A DNA stretch of 64,000 nucleotides from Elusimicrobia bacterium GWB2_63_16 (lineage in GTDB: Bacteria; Elusimicrobiota; Elusimicrobia; Elusimicrobiales; UBA9959): the NCBI GenBank assembly GCA_001799715.1, contig MGTZ01000007.1, forward strand, positions 60,162 to 124,161. Reading direction: 5' to 3'. How positions within the stretch are numbered: the stretch's first letter is position 1; each line of letters starts with the position of its first letter. Positions 10,497 to 18,406 of the stretch are shown here, in pieces. The position numbers were made by a program, and so were the translations under genes. A model generated the notes under the pieces. That model was given only the letters and a program-made list of their open reading frames with translations, searched no databases and was not told where the DNA came from.

Positions 10497-12082
10497 CCGG
10501 CCTCGCCGTAAAGAATATCTCCAAGACCTACCGGGTTGAGCTGCCCCGGGAGGACGCGCTCTCGGTGCTGATGCGCTTCTTCAGCGGCCGCTCCCCGTCG
10601 CGCCCCTTCAACGCCCTCGACGGCGTCTCTTTCGACCTGAAACCGGGACGCGCGCTGGCGCTCTGCGGCCCCAACGGCTCCGGCAAGACCACCCTGCTCA
10701 AGATCCTCGCCGGCATTACTTCCCCCTGCTCCGGCGAGGTCGCCTTCGCCGGTAAAACGGCCTGCCTGCTGGGCTTCGCCTCCATCCTGCAGGACCGCCT
10801 GAGCGTGAAGGAGAACGCCCGCCTCTGCGCCGTCTTCTTCGGCCTGCCTGGCGCCCCCGCCGAAGCGGCGGAGCGGGTGCTGGCGGCCTCCGGGCTGGCG
10901 CATTTGCGCAATGCCCGCGCAGGCGAGCTTTCGGCCGGCATGAAGCTGCGCCTGCCCTTCATGGCCGCGCTGGCCTGCGGCGCTGACCTGTTCCTTATCG
11001 ACGAGACCCTGGCCGTGGGAGACGCGGCCTTCCGCGACCTGTGCCTGGCCCGCCTGCGGGAGCTCAAACGCGCCGGGGCCATGCTGGTTTTCGCCACGCA
11101 CGACCAGGCCCTCGCCAAAGGCCTGGCCGACGAGGCGCTGGTGCTGGAAGCCGGAAGGCTCGTCTTTTCCGGCGCGGCGGCGGCCCTGCCCCACCACGGG
11201 GCAAAAGAGCCGCCCGGTACCGCCTTCCGCCGCGGTCTGGAGCGGTACGCCGTCCTTTATGAAAAACTGAAGGCCGCCGGCTACGCGCTGCAAGAAGCCC
11301 CGCCCGCCTCCGACGAAGAACTGCTGCTGGTCCACACTCCGGGCTGGCTCGCGCGACTCAAGAACAACGAGCTTTCCCCCGCCGAAGAAGAGGCGCTGGC
11401 GCTGCCCCTCTCTAAACATATCCTGCCCCTGTCCTGGCGCCTGGCTGGCGGCACCCTGGCCGCGGCCCGCGCCGCGCTCTCGTCGGGCCTGGGGATCTTC
11501 CCGCCGGGCGGCGGCCACCACGCCTTCCCCGACCGGGGCGAAGGGTTCTGCCCGGTCAACGACATAGCCGTGGCGGCGCGGGCGCTGCTGAAAGAGGGCC
11601 TGGTCAAAAGGCCAGCCGTCATAGACCTCGACGCCCACCAGGGCAACGGCACGGCCTTCATCTTTGCCGACGGCGAGGTGCGGACTTTCTCCGCCCATAA
11701 GGCGGGCGGCTACCCGCCGCAGCGGGTACGCTCGTCGATGGACGCCGAGATCCCCGACGGCTCCGGCGACGCCGTTTACCTGGCGGCGGTTAAAAAAGGA
11801 ATAAAGGATTTTCTGGAACTGGCGAAACCCGACTTCGTCTTCGCCCTCTGCACGGCCGACGCCTACGAAAAAGACCCGCTGGGCGGGCTGAAGGTTTCGG
11901 CTGAAGGGCTGGAGGAAAGGGACAGATTCGTCTTCGGCACCCTGTCGGAGAAAAAGCTGCCAGTCTGCCTGATACTGGGCGGGGCCTACAGCGAACCGGC
12001 GGAAGCCGCCGGCATAAATTTCAACACTATACAGGCCGCGGCCGCGGCCTGCGCGTCATTCAACAAGATCGTAAGCGTATAG
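10493..12082 (+). CDS. ABC transporter ATPase fused to histone-deacetylase-fold domain
   Basis: GTG start overlaps permease stop (GTGA). N-term: GPNGSGKTT, LFLIDETLAVGD. C-term: PGGGHHAFPDRGEGFCPVNDIAVAA, VIDLDAHQGNGTA, TADAYEKDPLGGL, GGAYS. Confidence 0.92.
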   Translation: MTGLAVKNISKTYRVELPREDALSVLMRFFSGRSPSRPFNALDGVSFDLKPGRALALCGPNGSGKTTLLKILAGITSPCSGEVAFAGKTACLLGFASILQDRLSVKENARLCAVFFGLPGAPAEAAERVLAASGLAHLRNARAGELSAGMKLRLPFMAALACGADLFLIDETLAVGDAAFRDLCLARLRELKRAGAMLVFATHDQALAKGLADEALVLEAGRLVFSGAAAALPHHGAKEPPGTAFRRGLERYAVLYEKLKAAGYALQEAPPASDEELLLVHTPGWLARLKNNELSPAEEEALALPLSKHILPLSWRLAGGTLAAARAALSSGLGIFPPGGGHHAFPDRGEGFCPVNDIAVAARALLKEGLVKRPAVIDLDAHQGNGTAFIFADGEVRTFSAHKAGGYPPQRVRSSMDAEIPDGSGDAVYLAAVKKGIKDFLELAKPDFVFALCTADAYEKDPLGGLKVSAEGLEERDRFVFGTLSEKKLPVCLILGGAYSEPAEAAGINFNTIQAAAAACASFNKIVSV

Positions 12083-12892
12083 CCGGTAGAGCAGCGCCCT
12101 CGAAGCGAAGGCCGGAGCCATGAAAGACTCGGTGCCCGAGCCGTCGCCCAGCGCCAGGCGCCCCGCCCAGTAGGCCGCCGTCGGGCCGGTCAGGTCCTTC
12201 TTCACCTTCAGCTTCCAGCCCGTATTTTTACTGGCCTCCAGGTATTCCCGCTCGGCGTGAATTTTAGTGACGTAGGCTTTGTCGGCCTGCCGCGCGTAGG
12301 CACGGCCCCGCGCATGGGCCTCGTTGCGAACCCAGGCAATGATCACCAGCCGCGCCCCCGGCCTGGCGGCCCGCGCCGTCTGCGAAAAGAAGAGGGCCAG
12401 GTCGGGCACGTGCTCGGTGGACTCGCAGGCCCAGACGCGGTCGAAGGAACCGGGCTTGAAAGGCAGGGCCAGCATGGAGGCCCTGGAAAATCTCACGCGC
12501 CCGCCCAGCCCCCGCCCTTTGGCGGCGGCGCGGGCAGCGGCGGCCTGGTAGGAGGAAACGGTCACGCCTCTGATGGCGAGGCCCGGGCATTTTCCGGCGA
12601 GCAGCAGGCTGGAGCCGCCCCGGCCGCAGCCGGCGTCGAGCAGCGCCATGCCGGGGCGGGGATTACGCAGGTATTTAAAGCCCAGCTCGGACAGGGCCGT
12701 CTCGGAGGCGTGGATGAGGGCCTTGCCGGCGGCGCCGCTTTTTTTGAGGCGCCGCAGAAAAGCGGCCTTGCCATAGACCAGCCCGTTGTGATGATGGATG
12801 ACGCCGTCCGGGGCGAGGCGCCAGTTGAAATCCCGGCGCTTGGCGTCGTACAGGGCGGCGACTTTTTTAAGCCACGGAGCGGTAGTTTTCAC
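12056..12892 (-). CDS. SAM methyltransferase resembling geranyl diphosphate 2-C-methyltransferase
   Basis: 278 aa, GTG start. FNWRLAPDGVIHHHNGL, LLDAGCGRGGSSLLLA, CESTEHVPDLALFFSQ, KIHAEREYLEA. Confidence 0.75.
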   Translation of the reverse strand: MKTTAPWLKKVAALYDAKRRDFNWRLAPDGVIHHHNGLVYGKAAFLRRLKKSGAAGKALIHASETALSELGFKYLRNPRPGMALLDAGCGRGGSSLLLAGKCPGLAIRGVTVSSYQAAAARAAAKGRGLGGRVRFSRASMLALPFKPGSFDRVWACESTEHVPDLALFFSQTARAARPGARLVIIAWVRNEAHARGRAYARQADKAYVTKIHAEREYLEASKNTGWKLKVKKDLTGPTAAYWAGRLALGDGSGTESFMAPAFASRALLYRLYAYDLVE

Positions 12893-13416
12893 GGTGTTCC
12901 CTTTTGCAGCGCCGCCGAGAGCGCGGCCGCCAGGCGTTCGGCTGAAGCGCGCGGAGAGGCCTCCAGCCCCCTGAGCCTGGCGGGCAGGGCCAGCAGCGCG
13001 GGGAGGGCGGCCATTTCCCCGGCGAAAGCGGCGTGCAGGCGCAGGGCGGCGGGAGCGGGCAGGCGGCCCGCCCCCGAAAAAAGAAAATGGCGGGAGTAAT
13101 TCCCCAGGGCCATGGCGAAGTTCAGCGTCATCGGCCTGTCCATGCCCGGCAGCAGGACACCGCGGCGCACGAAGTCTGCTGTTATTTGCTGCGAGGCCTG
13201 CCAGCAGCGCAGCGCCAGGGCCAGGTCCCGGCGCAGGGCCGCGGGGAGGGAGGCGGGCAGGCCTGTTTCCGCCGGCACGGGCCGGCGGCACAGGGCGCGG
13301 GCGGGAGAGAAGAAAGCCTCCTCGGCGGTGCTGCTGTCGCCGGGAAAAGGGGCGCTCCCCAGCCTGGCCTTGTGCCAGGAGCGGACCTTGGCCGCGCCGG
13401 GAAACAGTTCGCTCAT
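12889..13416 (-). CDS. Hypothetical protein (orphan in operon)
   Basis: 175 aa from MSELFPGAAKVRSW; overlaps both neighbours by 4 nt (ATGA, GTGA). Confidence 0.7.
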   Translation of the reverse strand: MSELFPGAAKVRSWHKARLGSAPFPGDSSTAEEAFFSPARALCRRPVPAETGLPASLPAALRRDLALALRCWQASQQITADFVRRGVLLPGMDRPMTLNFAMALGNYSRHFLFSGAGRLPAPAALRLHAAFAGEMAALPALLALPARLRGLEASPRASAERLAAALSAALQKGTP

Positions 13417-14141
13417 GCCCGGCAGGCCTCGCGGATGGCCGCCAGCCGCTTCGGGCAGACCGCGCGGGAGCGGTCCGCGCCAAGGCAAACGGCGCCGCGC
13501 AGCCCTACGATATCGGGGCCGAGCTTTTTCAGGGCGGGCAGGTGCCGTTCGGCCACGGAGCCGGCCAGGGCCGTGCCCAGTCCGGCGGCGCGCGCCAGCG
13601 CCAGGAAACCCGCCAGCTCGCGGAGCGTCATATTGTCGAAAAGGCAGCGCCCGTCCTTGAGCGCCGTGTCGAGCATCACTATGTCGGCCCCCGCCTTTCG
13701 GGCGGCCCGCACCAGCGCCCGCGGCGAGAGCCCGCCGAAGCGGCGCCAGTCGGCGTAGCCGGAAATTACCGCCCGCGCGCGCGGGTTCGCGTTTTTAACG
13801 CCTTTCACCACCGCCCCGGCCAGGGCCTCGGCCTGCGCGCCGGCCTTCACCTGGTAAAGCCCGCCTTTCACATAATCGGCCCCGATAGCCGCCGCGGCGT
13901 AGGCGGCCAGGGCCGCCGTGCCCGGCTTGAAGTCCAGGTCGCCGATGGCGGCGCTGAACTTTACGGGGAAGCGCTTCAGTTCTTTGATGACCGCCGACAG
14001 CACCCAGGGGAAATTAGCGCCGAGCGAGCCCTCTTTGACGTTCTTGAGGTCCAGTATATCGGCGCCGCCGCGGGCCACTATGCGCGCCTCGCGTATATCG
14101 ACGGGACTGACCAGCAGTTTTATCCTATTTGTTCCTGTCAT
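13413..14141 (-). CDS. (5-formylfuran-3-yl)methyl phosphate synthase-like (MfnB / DUF556)
   Basis: LLVSPVDIREARIVARGGADILDLKNVKEGSLGANFPWV, MLDTALKDG, DIVGLRGAVC. Confidence 0.9.
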   Translation of the reverse strand: MTGTNRIKLLVSPVDIREARIVARGGADILDLKNVKEGSLGANFPWVLSAVIKELKRFPVKFSAAIGDLDFKPGTAALAAYAAAAIGADYVKGGLYQVKAGAQAEALAGAVVKGVKNANPRARAVISGYADWRRFGGLSPRALVRAARKAGADIVMLDTALKDGRCLFDNMTLRELAGFLALARAAGLGTALAGSVAERHLPALKKLGPDIVGLRGAVCLGADRSRAVCPKRLAAIREACRA

Positions 14142-15198
14142 AAGCCATGTAGCGTCCGAGGCCGCCGAAGAATTCCCTGTATTTCCGCCCCAGCGGGAAA
14201 GCCTCTATATTCTTGAGCGCCCTGCCGTAAAACACGCCTATCAGCCGGCGGTTTTCGCGCAGGGCCCCGCTGGCGCGCACTATATCTATAACATTTTTGA
14301 GGCGCCCGGCGGAAATGCGCGCGTCGCCCAGCGCGGAGCGCAATTCGCGCCGGCAGGCCGCCGGGGCCAGCTCCAGAGCCTTCAGGTAAAGGTAGGTATA
14401 GCGCCCTGCGGTGATGTCGTCGGCCAGCGGCTTGCCCCATTGCGCGCTGCGCGGAAAAAGGTTCAGTTCGTCGCCGTGCAAATGATAGGCCATGCCCAGC
14501 CAGGAGCCCGCTTTTTCGAAGAGCGGCAGCTGCTCACGGGAGGCGCCGCCCAGCAGCGCCCCCATTCTGAACGGGCCGTTGAAGGAGAGGAAACGGATGC
14601 GGTCCCAGGTCATGGCCAGGTACTCCCGCGGCGACGGCCGCCGGCGCGACGCGGTCCAGTAAAGTTCCAGGGCCTGCCCGTAGCCGTAGGCGAAGATCTC
14701 CCTTGAGAGGGAAGACAGTATTTCCAGCCTGCGCCAGTCCTCCAGCCGCAGCCCGGGATCGAGGAAAGCGCGGTAGGCCCAGTTATAGGCGGCCTGGTAG
14801 GCGAGATAGGCTTTATTCGCGCCGTAGAGCTTGTGGGTGGCCGGCCCGCCGCGCCGGGTGTCGGAGCCGTCTATCAGATCGTCGAAGCTGACGGTGGAGG
14901 CCTCCATCAGCTCTATGGCCCCGAGTACCGCGGAGTAAGACCCCGGCTTTTTGCCGAAGGCGCGCAGCAGCTCGTGCGTGATCAGCGGGCGCAGCATTTT
15001 CCCGGGGCGCTCCAGATAAAGGCGGGCCGGCAGGCAGACGGCCCGGCGCAGCGCGGCCGCGCGCCCGGGAGAAGGCGCCCCCCCCGGCCAGGCAGCCGGC
15101 AGGCGGCGCGGGAAAGCTTCAAGGGAAGCGGCGGCCGCCGCGGCGCTGGCCAGCCGCAGGGAAGTGTTTTCAGCTTTCGCCGCCGCGCTCTGTTTCAA
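14125..15198 (-). CDS. Polyprenyl synthetase-like protein with degenerate second Asp-rich motif
   Basis: First motif SFDDLIDGSDTRRGGPATH; second motif position reads YHLHGDELNLF; GKPLADDITAGRYT. Confidence 0.82.
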   Translation of the reverse strand: MKQSAAAKAENTSLRLASAAAAAASLEAFPRRLPAAWPGGAPSPGRAAALRRAVCLPARLYLERPGKMLRPLITHELLRAFGKKPGSYSAVLGAIELMEASTVSFDDLIDGSDTRRGGPATHKLYGANKAYLAYQAAYNWAYRAFLDPGLRLEDWRRLEILSSLSREIFAYGYGQALELYWTASRRRPSPREYLAMTWDRIRFLSFNGPFRMGALLGGASREQLPLFEKAGSWLGMAYHLHGDELNLFPRSAQWGKPLADDITAGRYTYLYLKALELAPAACRRELRSALGDARISAGRLKNVIDIVRASGALRENRRLIGVFYGRALKNIEAFPLGRKYREFFGGLGRYMAYDRNK

Positions 15199-16227
15199 TT
15201 AAAAAGTCCTTCGGCCCAGCGCCTGGATGAATTCGGCTATCAGCCGCCCGCCCGGCGGGCGCATGGCCGGCAGCAGGCTTTTTTCAAAAACGGCGGCGGC
15301 GGCGGCGGTCAGGGCCTGCGCCCTGGCCCGGCAGGCGGCCGGCGCGCCCGAAGCCAGGATGGCGCGCCGCGCGGCCGCCACGGCGGCGGCGGACTTGGCG
15401 GCGGGCGGCAGAGAATACAGCCGCGCCAGGCGGCGCGCCGCGGCGGGCGGCAGGCGCCTGAAGGCCTCCAGCGCCACCAGGGTGCGCTTGCCCTCGAGTA
15501 TATCGTTGCCGGGAGCCTTGCCGAAAAGGCCGGTCCCGTCGTTCTCGGCGTCCAGCACGTCGTCGGTGATCTGGAAGGCCGCGCCCAGCAGCCGGCCGAA
15601 TTCGCGGATGGCAGCGGACTGGCCGCGCGCGCCGGCCAGCTCGGCCCCGAGCAGGCACGGCACGGTCACCGTATAGAACGCGGTCTTGCGCTCCGCGATG
15701 CGCAGGTAGGCTCCGGGGGTGAATTTTTCAAGCGGGATCTCCCTGGCCTCGATATCGAGGTGCTGGCCCCCCAGGGTGACTTCGGTAGCTTCGGCAAAAA
15801 TAGCGCGCACCCGGCCGTATTCGCCCGCCGGCAGGCGGCAGTAGACGTAGAGCATGTCGAAGACGCAGTCGTGCAGCATGTCCAGCGCGTTGAGGGCGCG
15901 CGGCAGGCCGTAGCGCAGGTGCAGGGCCGGCAGGCCGCGGCGCAGCTGTCCGCCGTCGAGGATATCGTCGCGGCCGAGGCCCCAGTCTTCCAGCAGCTGG
16001 TAGGCCGAGGCCACCTTGAGCGCCGGCCCGGGGCGCCCGCCGTAAGCCCGCGCGAAGAGCAGCGCCAGCGCCGGGCGCAGGGCCTTGCCGCGGCGGTAAG
16101 GGTAATCCTTCACGCAGGCCCGCATGGCGGGCGGCAGCGGGGCCGTCCGCTTTTCCAGGTAGGCCCGCACGTGGCGGAACACGCCGTCGCGGCAGGAGGA
16201 AAGGAAAAGTTCGAGCTGTGTTTTCAT
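15199..16227 (-). CDS. Polyprenyl diphosphate synthase
   Basis: RRGKALRPAL, DDILDGGQLRRG, AFQITDDVLD, GNDILEGKRTL; start MKTQLELF. Confidence 0.9.
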   Translation of the reverse strand: MKTQLELFLSSCRDGVFRHVRAYLEKRTAPLPPAMRACVKDYPYRRGKALRPALALLFARAYGGRPGPALKVASAYQLLEDWGLGRDDILDGGQLRRGLPALHLRYGLPRALNALDMLHDCVFDMLYVYCRLPAGEYGRVRAIFAEATEVTLGGQHLDIEAREIPLEKFTPGAYLRIAERKTAFYTVTVPCLLGAELAGARGQSAAIREFGRLLGAAFQITDDVLDAENDGTGLFGKAPGNDILEGKRTLVALEAFRRLPPAAARRLARLYSLPPAAKSAAAVAAARRAILASGAPAACRARAQALTAAAAAVFEKSLLPAMRPPGGRLIAEFIQALGRRTF

Positions 16228-16301
16228 GGTTGGCAGCGCAGCCGCGGAATATATTATAGGACTATTGCGGCAGGGATAAAAAGCCGGCCCGACGCAGGCT
16301 C

Positions 16302-17057
16302 CTACTCCGCTCTGACCAGGGTGCCGCAAGCGCGGCCGCCGGAAAGGAATTTCAGCAGTTCGCCAGGCCGCCTGCCGTCCGCGATAAAACTGTCAACGCC
16401 CAGGGCATTAAGCCTGGCCAGTTCCGCCGCCTTGCCGGCCATGCCGCCGCTGACGTCGCCGGGGGAAGGGCGGCAGATCTTTCTGAACAGCTTCAAACCG
16501 GCGGCGTTCAGCTCGCCGATCACCTTGCCTCCGGGCCCCGTCAACCCTTGCGCGGCCGTAAAGAATACCGCCAGCCGGGGTTTGAAGGCCGCGGCCAGCT
16601 CCGCCGCTATGGCGTCGCTGGAAACCACCCTGAACCCGCCGCCGCAAGGAAAAAGGTCGCTGTTGACCACGGGGACGCAGCCGCGGGCCAGCAGGGAGGA
16701 AAGCCGGCGTGTGGCCGACAGGACAAGCCGCCCCCGTTTAAGGGCAAAGACCTCGCAGCCCGGGCAGCTTACGGCCTTTACACCGGCCGCCAGCAGTTCG
16801 GCTACGAACAGGCCGTGCAGCTCCCTGAGCGAAGCCTTTATCTCCGTCACCGGGGCGGCGCCCCGCCTTATCCGTCCGTCCAGGTAACCGTACCTCACGG
16901 CAGGCGGCTTGCCGTACGAGCCGGTACCATGGGTCAGAATGAGCGGCTCGTCCAACAGGGCAATGGCCGCGGCCAGGCGGGCCGCGGCGCGGCGGTCGAA
17001 AACGGGTTTCTGCCCCGCGCGGGTTATGGAGCTGCCGCCGGCTTTAATTACTAGCAT
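16302..17057 (-). CDS. Amino-acid-kinase-superfamily kinase, isopentenyl phosphate kinase-like
   Basis: 251 aa; MLVIKAGGSSIT, LILTHGTGSYGKP, VVSSDAIAAELA, GDVSGGMAGK, GTLV. Confidence 0.78.
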   Translation of the reverse strand: MLVIKAGGSSITRAGQKPVFDRRAAARLAAAIALLDEPLILTHGTGSYGKPPAVRYGYLDGRIRRGAAPVTEIKASLRELHGLFVAELLAAGVKAVSCPGCEVFALKRGRLVLSATRRLSSLLARGCVPVVNSDLFPCGGGFRVVSSDAIAAELAAAFKPRLAVFFTAAQGLTGPGGKVIGELNAAGLKLFRKICRPSPGDVSGGMAGKAAELARLNALGVDSFIADGRRPGELLKFLSGGRACGTLVRAE

Positions 17058-17080
17058 GGAAAAATGTTATAAAATTCTGT
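17058..17080. promoter_or_regulatory. 23-bp divergent intergenic region with palindromic TTATAA
   Basis: gaaaaatgttataaaattctgt lies between the two start codons; TATAAA on plus, TATAAC on minus. Confidence 0.5.
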
Positions 17081-18016
17081 ATGAGCGCGGCAGAAAAAAA
17101 ACTCTACTGGGGAGACAGGGGAATGCGGAACCTGTCGGCCGGGGCCAGGCTGGATATGGCCGTGCTCAAGGCCAGGCTGGCCGCCCGGCGGCCAGGCGTG
17201 CCTCATTCCCTTTTTCTCGGCCTGACGGCCCGCTGCGACCTGGCCTGCCGCCACTGCAAGTACTCCGGCAGGGCCGGGACCAAAGATATGCCGCGCGCCC
17301 TGCTGCGCCGCCTGCTCGCGGCCGCCGCCAGGGCCGGCGTACCCCGGGTGGTCTTCTTCGGGGGCGAGCCGCTGCTGTACCCGGGCCTGGAAGAGGCCGC
17401 GGCTTTCGCCTCCAGGCTGGGACTGTTCACCGAGTTGGACACTAACGGCCAGACCCTCTCCCCAGACCGCGCCCGCGCGCTGGCCGCCGCGGGCCTCTCC
17501 TGCACCATGATCAGCCTTCATTCCGCCAATGCCGCCCGTCACGACGCCCTGTCCGGGCGCGGCTCCTTCGCCCGGGCCGCCGCCGCCATCGGAGCGTCCC
17601 GCGCCGCCGGGCTCATCACCTATATCTCCTCCTGCGTCTTCTCCGCTTCGCTCGCCGGGAAGGAACTGGCCGGCCTGCTGGCCTATGCCAGGCGGGCCGG
17701 GGCCCACGGGGCGCGCCTGCTGGCCTACTCGCCCCCGGCGGGCCGCGATCCGCTGCCGTCCCGGCTGGCCGGCCGTCTGGCGAGGCTGTCCCCCGAAGGT
17801 TACGCCAGGACCTGCGCCCTGCCCGGCGGCGGCTGCGCGGCCACGGCCGGAGACGTGCTGTACTGCGGCCCCGGCGGCGAGGTGCGCCGCTGTCCCTACG
17901 CCGGCGCCGCCCTGGGCAATGCCGGCCGCCGCGGCCTCGCGGCTTTCCTGCGGCCGCGCCCCGCGACTCCCGCCCCCGTTTTCCCCTGCCAAGGCGGCCG
18001 CAGTTTGCTAAAATAA
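17081..18016 (+). CDS. Radical SAM protein with C-terminal Cys residues (SPASM-like)
   Basis: 311 aa; CDLACRHC, VFFGGEPLLYPGLEEA, late Cys cluster. Confidence 0.87.
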   Translation: MSAAEKKLYWGDRGMRNLSAGARLDMAVLKARLAARRPGVPHSLFLGLTARCDLACRHCKYSGRAGTKDMPRALLRRLLAAAARAGVPRVVFFGGEPLLYPGLEEAAAFASRLGLFTELDTNGQTLSPDRARALAAAGLSCTMISLHSANAARHDALSGRGSFARAAAAIGASRAAGLITYISSCVFSASLAGKELAGLLAYARRAGAHGARLLAYSPPAGRDPLPSRLAGRLARLSPEGYARTCALPGGGCAATAGDVLYCGPGGEVRRCPYAGAALGNAGRRGLAAFLRPRPATPAPVFPCQGGRSLLK

Positions 18017-18020
18017 AACC

Positions 18021-18305
18021 ATGCCGGAAAACAAGAAGAACCCGCTGATACTCGAGTCGGTAACCTGGCGCAAGACCGGCGACGAGGCCGTTATACTGGA
18101 CCTCGAGAGTTCCAATTATTATTCAGCCAACGAAACCGGCACCTTCGTCTGGGAACAGTTCAGCGCCGGCAAGAAGCCGGAGAAGATCGCCGAAGGCCTC
18201 GCCGAGGAGTACGGCATCGCTCCCGCGCAGGCGCGGCGCGACGTGGAAGATTTCCTCAGGGACCTCGCCAAATTCAAGATAGTTCGCCCGGAGGCGGCCA
18301 AATGA
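18021..18305 (+). CDS. PqqD-family protein (RiPP recognition element-like)
   Basis: 94 aa; AVILDLESSNYYSANETGTFVWEQF...IAEGLAEEY. Confidence 0.85.
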   Translation: MPENKKNPLILESVTWRKTGDEAVILDLESSNYYSANETGTFVWEQFSAGKKPEKIAEGLAEEYGIAPAQARRDVEDFLRDLAKFKIVRPEAAK

Positions 18306-18406
18306 AACAGCAGAAGAAAACCCGGCAGAAGCCGCGCAAGTACCAGAAGCCCCAGCTCCGTTCCCACGGGAAGATAAGTGAAGTCGCTTCCGCCTTCAAA
18401 CCTTAA
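18302..18406 (+). CDS. Candidate RiPP precursor peptide (not in ORF track)
   Basis: 34 aa MKQQKKTRQKPRKYQKPQLRSHGKISEVASAFKP; ATGA overlap with the PqqD gene; YQKPQL = YxxPxL. Confidence 0.6.
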   Translation: MKQQKKTRQKPRKYQKPQLRSHGKISEVASAFKP

